From Rubellimicrobium arenae (GTDB lineage Bacteria; Pseudomonadota; Alphaproteobacteria; Rhodobacterales; Rhodobacteraceae), in NCBI RefSeq assembly GCF_017916295.1, contig NZ_JAFMSS010000002.1, forward strand, positions 248,001-312,000: 64,000 nt of DNA, in the 5' to 3' direction. Below, one piece after another: positions 8,980 through 17,976 of the stretch (positions within the stretch are counted from its first letter, which is position 1; the number at the start of each line of letters is the position of its first letter). The notes beneath the pieces are model-generated. The model worked only from the letters and a program-made list of their open reading frames with translations. It did not search any database and had not been told where the DNA came from. The position numbers and the translations under genes are program-made.

Positions 8980-10496
8980 GCGACGTGCTGCTGGCGATCC
9001 GGGGGCTCACCAAGGCCTATCCGGGCGTGGTCGCCAACAGCGACGTGAGCTTCGACATCCGTCCGGCCAGCGTTCACGCCCTGCTGGGCGAGAACGGGGC
9101 GGGCAAGTCCACCCTCGTCAAGACCATCTACGGCCTGGTGCGGCCCGACGCCGGCAGCATGACCCTGGCGGGCCGGCCCTATACCCCCGCCGAGCCCCGC
9201 GCCGCCCGCGCCGCCGGGGTGGCGATGGTGTTCCAGCACTTCTCTCTGTTCGACGCGCTCTCGGTGGCCGAGAACATCGCGCTCGGCATGGAGAACCCGC
9301 CGCCGCTGCGCGACCTTTCAAGCCGCATCGCCCAGGTCTCCAGGGAATACGGGCTTCCGCTCGATCCCCGGCGGACGGTGGGCGACCTGTCGGCGGGCGA
9401 ACGGCAGCGGGTGGAGATCATCCGCTGCCTGCTGCAGGCGCCCCGCCTCCTCATCATGGACGAGCCGACCTCGGTGCTGACCCCGCAGGAGGTGGACATC
9501 CTGTTCGGGACGCTCCGGCAACTGCGCGAGGAAGGGACGGCGATCCTCTACATCTCCCACAAGCTCGAGGAGATCCGGGCGCTGTGCGAGGAGGCGACCA
9601 TCCTGCGGGGCGGCAAGGTCGTCGCCACCTGCGACCCGCGCGCGACCTCGGCCCGGCAGATGGCCGAGATGATGGTCGGCGGCACGCTCAAGACCCCGGC
9701 CCGCGCCACGATCGCCGGAGGAGAGGTCGTGCTGGAGGTGCAGGGATTGTCGGCGGCCTCGCCCCGCCAGCACGGCATGGCCCTCCGGGACGTGACCTTC
9801 TCGGTCAGCCGGGGCGAGGTCCTGGGGATCGGCGGCGTCGCGGGCAACGGGCAGGACGAGCTGCTTCTCGCGCTGTCCGGCGAGATGAGGACCGCGCCGG
9901 GGATGGTGCGGCTCGGGTCGGACCCGATCGGGCGCTGCTCCCCCTCCGAACGCCGCGCGCGCGGGCTGCTCTGCGCCCCGGAGGAGCGGATGGGCCACGC
10001 CGCCGCGCCGGACATGACCCTGACCGAGAACGCCTTCCTGACGGGGCGCGTGCGCGAACGGCTGGCCCGGGGCGGCTTCGTCGACTGGACCGGCGCGCGG
10101 AGCTTTGCGGAACGCGTGATCCGGGGCTTTGACGTCCGGACGCCCGGCCCCGGGGCGGCGGCACGGTCGCTGTCGGGCGGGAACCTCCAGAAGTTCGTCA
10201 TCGGGCGCGAGATCCTGCAGCGCCCCGAGGTCCTGGTCGTCAACCAGCCCACCTGGGGCGTGGACGCCGCCGCCGCCGCGTCGATCCGGCAGGCCCTGCT
10301 CGACCTCGCCTCCCAGGGGGCGGCCGTGGTGGTGGTGAGCCAGGATCTCGACGAGCTGATGGAGATCTCGGACCGCTTCGCCGCGCTCAACGAAGGGCGG
10401 CTCTCGCCCGCGCGCCCGGCCCGTGGCCTCACCGTCGAGGAGATCGGCCTCATGCTGGGCGGCGCGCACGGGATGGAAGTGGCCCATGCGCACTGA
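8976..10496 (+). CDS. BMP-type (nucleoside) ABC transporter, double ATP-binding protein
   Basis: A 506-residue protein with two fused ATPase domains, as in RbsA- and NupA/YufO-like sugar or nucleoside importers. Domain 1 has a full Walker A (GENGAGKST, residues 38-46), signature LSAGERQRVEI and Walker B LLIMDEPTSVL. Domain 2 has the usual degenerate P-loop (GVAGNGQDELLL), signature LSGGNLQKFVIGRE and NQPTWGVD. It begins inside the xdhC stop and is followed by two permeases and a BMP binding protein. The substrate is inferred to be a purine nucleoside or base from this context. Confidence 0.93.
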   Translation: MSDVLLAIRGLTKAYPGVVANSDVSFDIRPASVHALLGENGAGKSTLVKTIYGLVRPDAGSMTLAGRPYTPAEPRAARAAGVAMVFQHFSLFDALSVAENIALGMENPPPLRDLSSRIAQVSREYGLPLDPRRTVGDLSAGERQRVEIIRCLLQAPRLLIMDEPTSVLTPQEVDILFGTLRQLREEGTAILYISHKLEEIRALCEEATILRGGKVVATCDPRATSARQMAEMMVGGTLKTPARATIAGGEVVLEVQGLSAASPRQHGMALRDVTFSVSRGEVLGIGGVAGNGQDELLLALSGEMRTAPGMVRLGSDPIGRCSPSERRARGLLCAPEERMGHAAAPDMTLTENAFLTGRVRERLARGGFVDWTGARSFAERVIRGFDVRTPGPGAAARSLSGGNLQKFVIGREILQRPEVLVVNQPTWGVDAAAAASIRQALLDLASQGAAVVVVSQDLDELMEISDRFAALNEGRLSPARPARGLTVEEIGLMLGGAHGMEVAHAH

Positions 10497-10577
10497 GCGC
10501 GTTCGTCCGGCGTCCGTGGCGGGCGCCGCCCCCTTTCCTCCGACCCGCTCGGAGCATCCCGGCCGGAGGCGCGCCCG

Positions 10578-11708
10578 ATGATCTACCTGGAAAAGCGCCC
10601 GACCCCGTCCCGCGCCTGGGCGCTGGCGACGCCGCTGCTCGCGGTGCTGGCGACCATGATCGTGGGCGGCCTGCTCTTCGCCGCCATGGGCAAGGACCCC
10701 GTCCTGGCGATCCGCACGATCTTCTGGGACCCCCTGTTCGGCGAGTTCGCCAGCTACACGCGGCCGCAGCTGCTCATCAAGGCGGGGCCGCTGATCCTGA
10801 TCGCGATCGGGCTCAGCTTCGGCTTCCGGGCCGGCATCTGGAACATCGGCGCCGAAGGGCAGTACATCCTGGGCGCCTTGACCGGAGCGGCGGTGGGGCT
10901 GGCCTTCTACCCGTCCGAGTCCCGGCTGATCTTCCCCCTCATGGTCCTGGCCGGAGCCTTGGGCGGCATGGCCTGGGCGCTGATTCCGGGGCTTTTGAAG
11001 GTCAGGTTCGGCACGAACGAGATCCTCGTGTCGCTGATGCTGGTCTATGTCGCGACCAACCTTCTGGCCTATGCGGCGCTGGGGCCGCTCCAGAATCCCG
11101 AAGGGATGGGCTTCCCGGGGTCGCGGAACCTGTCGCAATGGTCCGCCTCGGCCAATCCGGAGCTGTTCACCGGGACGGGCATCCACTGGGGCGTGATCGC
11201 GGCGGGGCTGTCGGTGCTCGTGGCCTATGTCCTGCTCGCGCGGCACGCCTTCGGGTTCGCGGTCCGGCTGGCCGGGCAAAGCCCGCGCGCCGCGGCCTTC
11301 GCGGGCGTGTCGCCGTCGCGGCTCGTGCTGACCTGCATGGCGATCTCCGGCGGCCTCGCGGGGCTCGCGGGGGTGTTCGAGGTCACGGGCCCGGCCGGGC
11401 AGATCTCGATCGACTTCAACGTGGGCTATGGCTTCACGGCGATCATCGTGGCCTTCCTGGGCCGGCTTCACCCGGTCGGCATCCTTCTGGCGGGGCTGCT
11501 GATGGCCCTGACCTACATCGGGGGCGAGATGGCGCAGCTCCAGCTCTCGCTGCCCGCGGCGGCGATCCAGCTCTTCCAGGGGATGCTCCTCTTCTTCCTG
11601 CTGGCGATGGACGTGCTGACGCAGTTCCGCGTCCGCGTGCGATCCGGCCGCGCCCAGGCGCCCCAGGCCGTGGTCGCCCAGCCCAAGCCGGCCCAGGGAA
11701 CGCACTGA
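10578..11708 (+). CDS. BMP-type ABC transporter permease 1
   Basis: A polytopic membrane protein of 376 residues from the BPD_transp_2 family. The motif ISIDFNVGYGFTAIIVAFLG and the ARHAFGFAVRLAGQSPRAAAF loop are typical of the first permease of nucleoside (BmpA/NupB-like) importers. A GGAGG ribosome binding site lies upstream (10564-10568), and the gene follows the ATPase by 81 bp. The TGA stop shares its A with the ATG of the second permease. It would form half of the membrane channel. Confidence 0.92.
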   Translation: MIYLEKRPTPSRAWALATPLLAVLATMIVGGLLFAAMGKDPVLAIRTIFWDPLFGEFASYTRPQLLIKAGPLILIAIGLSFGFRAGIWNIGAEGQYILGALTGAAVGLAFYPSESRLIFPLMVLAGALGGMAWALIPGLLKVRFGTNEILVSLMLVYVATNLLAYAALGPLQNPEGMGFPGSRNLSQWSASANPELFTGTGIHWGVIAAGLSVLVAYVLLARHAFGFAVRLAGQSPRAAAFAGVSPSRLVLTCMAISGGLAGLAGVFEVTGPAGQISIDFNVGYGFTAIIVAFLGRLHPVGILLAGLLMALTYIGGEMAQLQLSLPAAAIQLFQGMLLFFLLAMDVLTQFRVRVRSGRAQAPQAVVAQPKPAQGTH

Positions 11709-12640
11709 TGGATCTTTCGGGCATCTCCCCCGTCCTCCTGCTCGCGTCGCTCATCGTGGCGTCGACCCCGATCCTCCTGGCCGCCCTGGGCGAGCTGGTC
11801 GTGGAACGGTCGGGGGTCCTCAACCTCGGCGTCGAGGGCATGATGATCACCGGGGCGATCACCGGGTTCGCCACCGCCGTGGCGACGGGGTCGCCGGCCC
11901 TGGGCTTCCTGGGCGCAGCCGTCGGGGGCGCGGCGCTGTCGGTCCTGTTCGCGGTGCTGGTGCTCTGGCTCAAGTCGAACCAGGTGGCGACGGGCCTCGC
12001 GCTGACCCTCTTCGGGCTGGGCCTCGCCTCGATGGTGGGACAAGCCTACAACGGGATCCGCGCGCCCGAGATGGGAGACATCGCGATCCCCCTGCTGTCG
12101 GACATCCCCGTGCTGGGCCCGATCCTGTTCCGGCACGACTGGGTGGTCTACCTGGGCGTCGCGCTGGTGGCGGGCGTCTGGTGGTTCCTGAACCGGAGCC
12201 GGGCCGGCCTCACGCTCCGCGCCGTCGGCGAGAACCACGACGCCGCCCACGCGCTGGGCTACCATGTCCTGCGGCTGCGATTCCTGGCCATCCTGTTCGG
12301 CGGCGCCTGCGCCGGGCTGGGCGGGGCCTACCTGTCGCTCGTGCGCGTGCCGCAATGGACCGAAGGGATCACCGCCGGCGCGGGCTGGATCGCGCTGGCC
12401 ATCGTGGTCTTCGCCTCCTGGCGGCCGCTGCGGCTGCTGCTCGGGGCCTGGCTCTTCGGCGGGATCTCGGTGCTTCAGCTCAACCTCCAGGCCGCGCGGG
12501 TGCCGATCCCGGTCGAGGTGCTGTCGATGGCCCCCTACCTCGTGACGATCCTGGTGCTCGTCCTGATCTCGTCGGGCCGGGGGCGGGCGGCGCTGGCGGC
12601 GCCGGGCTCGCTCGGCCAACCCTTCCACGCCTCGCGCTGA
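11708..12640 (+). CDS. BMP-type ABC transporter permease 2
   Basis: The second membrane subunit has 310 residues. It carries the signature of this permease class near its N-terminus (GELVVERSGVLNLGVEGMM) and LTLRAVGENHDAAHALGY in the cytoplasmic coupling region. The start overlaps the preceding stop by one base (TGATG). Together with the previous permease it makes the heterodimeric channel driven by the double ATPase at 8976-10496. Confidence 0.93.
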   Translation: MDLSGISPVLLLASLIVASTPILLAALGELVVERSGVLNLGVEGMMITGAITGFATAVATGSPALGFLGAAVGGAALSVLFAVLVLWLKSNQVATGLALTLFGLGLASMVGQAYNGIRAPEMGDIAIPLLSDIPVLGPILFRHDWVVYLGVALVAGVWWFLNRSRAGLTLRAVGENHDAAHALGYHVLRLRFLAILFGGACAGLGGAYLSLVRVPQWTEGITAGAGWIALAIVVFASWRPLRLLLGAWLFGGISVLQLNLQAARVPIPVEVLSMAPYLVTILVLVLISSGRGRAALAAPGSLGQPFHASR

Positions 12641-12672
12641 GGCGGATGACATCCAACTAGGGAGTTTCTTGG

Positions 12673-13764
12673 ATGAATCTGAACAGACGGACGCTTCTCG
12701 CCTCGGGCGCGACGGCCGCGACGCTGGCGACGCTGGGCCTGCCGGTCCGCGCCCAGGAAGGCCCGCTCAAGGTGGGCTTCATCTATGTCGGCCCGATCGG
12801 CGACGGCGGATGGACCTTCCAGCATGACCAGGCCCGCCTTGCGGTCGAGGAGCATTTCGGCGACGCCGTCGAGACGGTCTACCAGGAATCGGTGCCCGAA
12901 GGCGCCGACGCCGAACGCGCGATCACCCAGATGATCCTGGGCGGCGCCAAGCTGATCTTCACCACCTCGTTCGGCTTCATGGATGCGACCGTGAACGTCG
13001 CCACCAAGTTCCCCGACGTGAAGTTCGAGCACGCCACCGGCTACAAGCGGTCCGACAACGTCGCGACCTATGACGCACGCTTCTACGAAGGCCGCGCCGT
13101 GATGGGGACCATCGCGGGCCGGATGACCAAGACCAACAAGATCGGCTACATCGGCTCGTTCCCGATCCCCGAGAACATCCAGGGCATCAACTCGGCCTTC
13201 CTGCACGCCAAGAAGGTGAACCCGGACGTCGAGATGGTCGTGATCTGGGCCTACACCTGGTTCGATCCCGCCAAGGAAGCCGACGCCGCCAAGGCCATGA
13301 TCGAACAGGGCGTGGACGTCATCCTCCAGCACACCGACTCGACGGCCCCGCAGGCCGCCGCGCAGGAGGCCGGGAACGTCTTCACCTTCGGGCAGGCCTC
13401 GGACATGGCGGCCTTCAAGCCCACGCCGCGGATCTCGTCGATCATCGACAACTGGGCGCCCTACTACATCAACCGCGTCCAGGCGGTGCTCGACGGCTCG
13501 TGGCAGAGCCAGGCGTTCTGGGGCGGCATCGGCGAGGGCGAGGTCCAGATCGGCGAGATCACCGAGGCCGTCCCCGCCGAGGTCAAGGCCGAGGCCGAGG
13601 CCCTGCGCGACCGGATCGCCTCGAAGGAGTACCACCCGTTCACCGGCCCCATCAACAAGCAGGACGGGACGCCCTGGCTTGCCGAAGGGCAGGTCGCCAC
13701 GGACGAGGAGCTGGCGGGGCTCAACTTCTACGTCGAAGGCCTGTCGGGCGACATCCCGTCCTGA
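12673..13764 (+). CDS. BMP family ABC transporter substrate-binding protein
   Basis: A periplasmic receptor of 363 residues in the basic membrane protein (BmpA/PnrA-like) family, whose members bind purine nucleosides or related ligands. The N-terminus, MNLNRRTLLASGATAATLA, has a twin-arginine and ends with a VRAQ cleavage site, so export may use the Tat route. The mature protein contains VGFIYVGPIGDGGWTFQHD and GYIGSFPIPENIQGINS, typical for the fold. It closes the importer operon 32 bp after the second permease. The ligand is inferred from the adjacent xdhABC. Confidence 0.93.
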   Translation: MNLNRRTLLASGATAATLATLGLPVRAQEGPLKVGFIYVGPIGDGGWTFQHDQARLAVEEHFGDAVETVYQESVPEGADAERAITQMILGGAKLIFTTSFGFMDATVNVATKFPDVKFEHATGYKRSDNVATYDARFYEGRAVMGTIAGRMTKTNKIGYIGSFPIPENIQGINSAFLHAKKVNPDVEMVVIWAYTWFDPAKEADAAKAMIEQGVDVILQHTDSTAPQAAAQEAGNVFTFGQASDMAAFKPTPRISSIIDNWAPYYINRVQAVLDGSWQSQAFWGGIGEGEVQIGEITEAVPAEVKAEAEALRDRIASKEYHPFTGPINKQDGTPWLAEGQVATDEELAGLNFYVEGLSGDIPS

Positions 13765-13984
13765 CCAGCCTTCGGTCGGGGACCCGGTTCGCCGGGCCTC
13801 CGGCAGCTCCGGGCGGTCGAATCCGGACCGCCTGCGAAACATCCTTGCAGGGCCGGCAACGGGGCCGGGCGGGCGCAGGTGTCCCTGCGCGGATCGTCGC
13901 GGGGCCTTGGCTCCCGGGCCTGGCGCCGCGGCCGTCACCTGACTGGGCCGCGGTCCTCCCGCCACCTCCAGACATCGGGCCTCG

Positions 13985-15046
13985 ATGATCGACTATCTTG
14001 TCATTGGCGGCGGGATCGCCGGCGTCTCGGCTGCGGCACGGCTGTCCTCGCTGGGCTCCGTGACGCTGCTGGAGGCCGAGCCCACGCTGGCCCACCATGC
14101 CTCGAGCCGCTCGGCTGCGGTCTTCGAGGAAACCTATGGCGCGCCGTCGACGGTGGCGCTCAACCGCGCGAGCCGGGCCGAGCTGGAACAACGCGAGGTG
14201 ATGTCGCCCCGGGGTCTCCTGATGGTGGGCCGGTCCGGCGAGGAAGCGGTGTTCGAGGCCGACCTCCTGGGCCTCGAGATGACGGAGATCGGGCCCGACG
14301 AGGCGCGCAGGCTTTTCCCGATCCTGGGACCGGAGGTGACGCGGGCGGCGTTCCAGCCCAACACCTTCGATCTCGACACGGACCGCCTGCTTCAGGGCTT
14401 TCTGCGCGAGGCCCGGAGCCGGGGCGCGGAGGTCGCCACGCGCGCGCGCGTCACCGCGATCCGGAAGATCGCGGGGGGCTGGGCCGTGACGGCCGGCGAC
14501 ACCTACGAGGCACGGGTCCTGGTCAACGCCGCCGGCGCTTGGGCCGACCGGGTGGCGGAGCTTGCGGGGCTGCCGCGCCTCGGCCTTGTTCCCATGCGGC
14601 GGTCGATGGCCCGCATCCCCGCGCCGCAGGACCCGTCGAGCTGGCCCATGGTGATCGGCGCCGGCGAGAGCTGGTACATGAAGCCCGACGCGGGCGCCCT
14701 GCTCGTGTCCCCGGCCGAGGAGGACCCGCAGGAGCCCCACGACGCCTGGGCGGATGACATGGTGCTGGCCGAAGGGCTCGCGCGGTTCGAAGCGCATGTC
14801 ACCCTGGAGGTCACGCGGCTGCTCGCCTCGTGGGCCGGCCTGCGGACCTTTGCGCCCGACCGGCAGCTCGTGCTGGGGCCGGACCCGCTGGACGGCTCGT
14901 TCCTGTGGTGCGCGGGCCAGGGCGGCTACGGCTTCCAGACCGCCTGCGCCGCGAGCCGGCATCTGGCCGAACTGGCCGCCGGCACCGCCCCGACCCTTGG
15001 GGCCGATGTGGCGGCCGCCCTCTCGCCCGCGCGGCTGCGGAAGTGA
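13985..15046 (+). CDS. FAD-dependent oxidoreductase, DAO family
   Basis: A protein of 353 residues in the D-amino acid/glycine oxidase superfamily. The dinucleotide-binding motif VIGGGIAGVSAAARL lies at residues 6-20 and the second FAD contact is EAEPTLAHHASSRSAA. The C-terminal part (GLRTFAPDRQLVLGPDP, CAGQGGYGFQTA) fits the family. It lies 220 bp after the BMP binding protein on the same strand, so it may or may not belong to that operon. The substrate is not predictable; an amine or imino acid is likely. Confidence 0.87.
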   Translation: MIDYLVIGGGIAGVSAAARLSSLGSVTLLEAEPTLAHHASSRSAAVFEETYGAPSTVALNRASRAELEQREVMSPRGLLMVGRSGEEAVFEADLLGLEMTEIGPDEARRLFPILGPEVTRAAFQPNTFDLDTDRLLQGFLREARSRGAEVATRARVTAIRKIAGGWAVTAGDTYEARVLVNAAGAWADRVAELAGLPRLGLVPMRRSMARIPAPQDPSSWPMVIGAGESWYMKPDAGALLVSPAEEDPQEPHDAWADDMVLAEGLARFEAHVTLEVTRLLASWAGLRTFAPDRQLVLGPDPLDGSFLWCAGQGGYGFQTACAASRHLAELAAGTAPTLGADVAAALSPARLRK

Positions 15047-15107
15047 TCCTATCGGGCGACGGCAGGAGCCCCCTCCCCACCCGGGTCCGGGGGTGATAGG
15101 GGACCTC

Positions 15108-15884
15108 ATGCTTTCCTATCAGCACGGCTATCACGCCGGGAACCTCGCCGACGTCCACAAGCACGCCACGCTCGCCTGGGTGCTGTCGGAGCTGACGAAG
15201 AAGGACAAGCCGCTCAGCTACTTGGAAACGCATGGAGGCCGGGGCCTTTACGACCTGGGCAGCCCCGAGGCCCTCAAGACCGGCGAGGCCGCTGCCGGCA
15301 TCCGGAAGGTCGAGGACTGGTTCCCGCCTGCCGATCCCTACGCGCGCGTCCTGGCCCGGACGCGGCAGTTGCATGGGCGGCGCAGCTATCCGGGCTCCCC
15401 GCTCGTGGCGGCGCTCTGCCTGCGGCCCAAGGACCGGATGGCGGTCGCGGAGCTGCACCCGCGCGAAGGGGAGGCCCTGGAGCGGAACCTCCGGCCCCAT
15501 GGCGCGCGCATCGAACGGCGGGACGGCGCGGAGATGGCGCTGACCCTGACGCCGCCCGATCCGCGGCGCGGGTTCCTGCTGATCGACCCGTCCTGGGAGG
15601 TGAAGGACGAATACGCCACCATCCCCGACCTCATGGAAAAGGTGCATCGCCGGTGGAACGTGGGCATCCTGATGCTGTGGTACCCCCTCCTGCCCGATGC
15701 GCGTCACGCCCCCATGGTCCAGCGGCTGGAGCGAAGCTTTCCCGACGGGTTCCGCCATGAGGTGCGCTTTCCGCCCGCGCGGCCCGGCCACGGGATGGAG
15801 GGCTCCGGCCTCTTCACCGTGAACCCGCCCTGGCGCATCGGGGAACGTGCGGACTGGCTGTCGCAACGCTTCGTGACGCTCTGA
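15108..15884 (+). CDS. rlmJ: 23S rRNA (adenine(2030)-N6)-methyltransferase RlmJ
   Basis: The protein (258 residues) begins MLSYQHGYHAGNLADVHKH, the conserved RlmJ opening, and contains ETHGGRGLYDL and HPREGEAL. RlmJ methylates A2030 of 23S rRNA using S-adenosylmethionine. The catalytic motif IV reads DPSW (LLIDPSWEVKDEY) instead of the more common DPPY; the aromatic fourth residue is kept. ATG 15108 was chosen because it gives the family start; the frame is open far upstream without family similarity. Confidence 0.94.
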   Translation: MLSYQHGYHAGNLADVHKHATLAWVLSELTKKDKPLSYLETHGGRGLYDLGSPEALKTGEAAAGIRKVEDWFPPADPYARVLARTRQLHGRRSYPGSPLVAALCLRPKDRMAVAELHPREGEALERNLRPHGARIERRDGAEMALTLTPPDPRRGFLLIDPSWEVKDEYATIPDLMEKVHRRWNVGILMLWYPLLPDARHAPMVQRLERSFPDGFRHEVRFPPARPGHGMEGSGLFTVNPPWRIGERADWLSQRFVTL

Positions 15885-15923
15885 GCCCTTTCCCCCCGCG
15901 CCCGACCGCTATACCTCCGCCCC

Positions 15924-16367
15924 ATGTTCGAGTCCCTTCTCCGCCGCCTCCTGTCGCCCGCCCCGGAAACCCTGCCCGACCCCGACGCGCGGCTGGCGCT
16001 CGCGGCGCTGCTGGTGCGGCTGGCGCGAACCGACGGTCACTATGCGGGCGCCGAGGTCAGCCGCATCGATGCCGTCCTGCGCGCCCGCTTCGGCCTCGGG
16101 CCGTTCGAGGCCGCCCGCCTGCGCGGGGACGCGGAGGATCTGGAGCAGGAGGCCCCCGACACGGTGCGTTTCACCCGCGCCATCAAGGAGCACGTCCCCT
16201 ACGAGGAGCGGCTGGGCGTCATCGAGGCGCTCTGGGAGGTCGCGCTGGCGGACGGCAAGCGGGACGCGGACGAGGACGGGCTCATGCGGCTCGTGGCGCC
16301 GATGCTGGGCGTGGAGGATGCGGACAGCGCCCTCGCACGGCAGCGGGTCGAGGCCCGGATGCGGTGA
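15924..16367 (+). CDS. TerB-family tellurite resistance protein
   Basis: A helical protein of 147 residues with the TerB fold pattern: LARTDGHYAGAEVSRID in the first half and WEVALADGKRDADEDGLM in the second, each with acidic residues at the proposed metal-binding positions. TerB-like domains occur in stress networks linked to tellurite resistance and membrane processes. Its TGA overlaps the GTG start of the next gene. TelA- and XpaC-like members of the same network are encoded about 24 kb away in this window. Its role here is unknown. Confidence 0.82.
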   Translation: MFESLLRRLLSPAPETLPDPDARLALAALLVRLARTDGHYAGAEVSRIDAVLRARFGLGPFEAARLRGDAEDLEQEAPDTVRFTRAIKEHVPYEERLGVIEALWEVALADGKRDADEDGLMRLVAPMLGVEDADSALARQRVEARMR

Positions 16368-17104
16368 TCGCAAGCCTGCCCATGTACGACCGGCCCGAGA
16401 ACCGGGCTGCGCATGACGCGCTCTGGGCCCTGATCCGGGACGGGCTGCGGGCGCGCGGGGTCGCCGCGCCGGACGCGCTGGACCGCGAGACGGACTACAT
16501 GGAGGGCTGGGGCCGGCCTGACCTCGTGCTCGGGCAGATCTGCAACCTGCCCTGGCGCGCCCGTTTCCGCGACAGGGTCACCGTCATCGCGGCCTCGGAT
16601 TACGGGCTGCCCGGCGCAGGCCCCGGAGAGTACTACAGCTACATGATCGCGCGGGCCGACGATCCGGCGCCGGGGGACCGCTTCGCGCTCAACGACCCCT
16701 TGTCCAACTCGGGCTGGGACTTCGCGCAGGAATGGTCGCGGGCGACGGGCGTCCCGCTGCGCCCCGTCATGATCACCGGATCGCACGCCGCGTCCCTGCG
16801 GGCGGTCGCCGACGGCCGGGCGGACCTGGCCTGCATCGACGCGATCACCTTCCGCGCCCTCGAGCGGTGGGACGAGGCGACGCAACGGGTCCGCATCCTG
16901 GGGCGGACGGCGGCGGGCCCGGGCATGACCTTCATCACCGCGCGCGGGAACGACCCGGCCCCCTTCCGGGAGGCGATCGCCGCCGCCGTCGCCGCGCTGC
17001 CGCCGTCCGAGGCGGGCCTGCTCGGGCTCCGGGCGATCGTGGAACTTCCGCCCTCGGCCTACGAGCGCCCGCTTCCCGGATCACCCGACGTCACGGCCCG
17101 CTGA
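16364..17104 (+). CDS. PhnD-like substrate-binding domain protein without signal peptide
   Basis: A protein of 246 residues resembling phosphate/phosphonate ABC binding proteins (PF12974 type), with FALNDPLSNSGWDF and GSHAASLRAVADGRADLACID. The start is GTG 16364, overlapping the terB-like stop (GTGA); ATG 16382 is an alternative. Neither start gives a signal peptide, and no permease or ATPase of the PhnCE type is adjacent. It may therefore be a cytoplasmic ligand-binding protein. The real ligand is unknown. Confidence 0.78.
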   Translation: MIASLPMYDRPENRAAHDALWALIRDGLRARGVAAPDALDRETDYMEGWGRPDLVLGQICNLPWRARFRDRVTVIAASDYGLPGAGPGEYYSYMIARADDPAPGDRFALNDPLSNSGWDFAQEWSRATGVPLRPVMITGSHAASLRAVADGRADLACIDAITFRALERWDEATQRVRILGRTAAGPGMTFITARGNDPAPFREAIAAAVAALPPSEAGLLGLRAIVELPPSAYERPLPGSPDVTAR

Positions 17105-17167
17105 GCCCAAAAACGTTGCAATCGCTTGGGAAATGACGTCTCCTTCCCGGACAACAGGGATCCCAAC

Positions 17168-17947
17168 GTGCCAAACGACGTCGCGCCGGTCATCGAAATC
17201 CGCAACCTGCACAAGGCCTACGGGTCTCTCGAAGTGCTCAGGGGCGTGGATATCGCGGCTCCGGCGGGGCATGTCGTGGCGATGATCGGCTCCTCGGGTT
17301 CGGGCAAGTCCACCCTGCTCCGATGCTGCAACCTGCTCGAGGACAGCCAGCAGGGCGACGTGCTGTTCTGCGGGGAGCCGGTGCGCTGGAAGGGGACCGG
17401 CGTCGAACGGCGCCCTGCGGACCGCGCCCAGGTCGTCCGCATCCGGACCAACCTGTCGATGGTCTTCCAGAGCTTCAACCTGTGGTCCCACCTGACCATC
17501 CTCCAGAACGTCATGGAGGCCCCGGTCACCGTCCTGCGGCGCGACCCCAGGGAGGTCGAGGAGCGGGCCCGGGCCTATCTCGCCAAGGTGGGGATCGGCG
17601 ACAAGGCCGACGCCTGGCCCGCGCAGCTTTCGGGCGGGCAGCAGCAGCGCGCGGCCATCGCGCGGGCGCTCTGCATGGAGCCCAAGGCGCTGCTCTTCGA
17701 CGAGCCGACCTCGGCGCTCGACCCCGAGCTGGAGCAGGAGGTGATCCGCGTGATCAAGGCGCTGGCGCAGGAAGGCCGGACGATGATCATCGTGACGCAC
17801 GACATGAAGCTCGCGGCGGATGTCGCCGACCATGTGGTGTTCCTGCACAAGGGCCGCATCGAGGAGGAAGGCCCTCCCGAGCAGCTCTTCGGCCATCCCC
17901 GGACCGAGCGGCTCCGGGGCTTCCTGTCGGCCACGCAGGCCGCCTGA
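17168..17947 (+). CDS. Polar amino acid/amine ABC transporter ATP-binding protein
   Basis: A HisP/GlnQ-type ATPase of 259 residues. Walker A is GSSGSGKST (41-49), the signature is LSGGQQQRAAIAR and Walker B is LLFDEPTSALDPEL. GTG 17168 is preferred because an AGGGA ribosome binding site lies 7 bases upstream and the frame before it (to a TTG at 17126) is not conserved-looking. It heads an operon with a binding protein, two permeases and amine-catabolism enzymes, so the cargo is probably an amine, polyamine or basic amino acid. Confidence 0.92.
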   Translation: MPNDVAPVIEIRNLHKAYGSLEVLRGVDIAAPAGHVVAMIGSSGSGKSTLLRCCNLLEDSQQGDVLFCGEPVRWKGTGVERRPADRAQVVRIRTNLSMVFQSFNLWSHLTILQNVMEAPVTVLRRDPREVEERARAYLAKVGIGDKADAWPAQLSGGQQQRAAIARALCMEPKALLFDEPTSALDPELEQEVIRVIKALAQEGRTMIIVTHDMKLAADVADHVVFLHKGRIEEEGPPEQLFGHPRTERLRGFLSATQAA

Positions 17948-17976
17948 CACGAACGCTCGACCAGCAAGGGATCCCG

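Noticed and set aside
9318..11705. A 795-codon minus-strand frame across the BMP transporter genes
   Set aside because: It runs opposite well-supported ATPase and permease genes and has the R/H/Q/G-rich composition of an antisense shadow. The same holds for long frames at 43973-46645, 19515-21887 and 61584-63761.
13783..13796. CCCGG-TTCG-CCGGG hairpin after the BMP gene as terminator
   Set aside because: The stem has only five base pairs and no T tract follows, so it is not listed as a feature.
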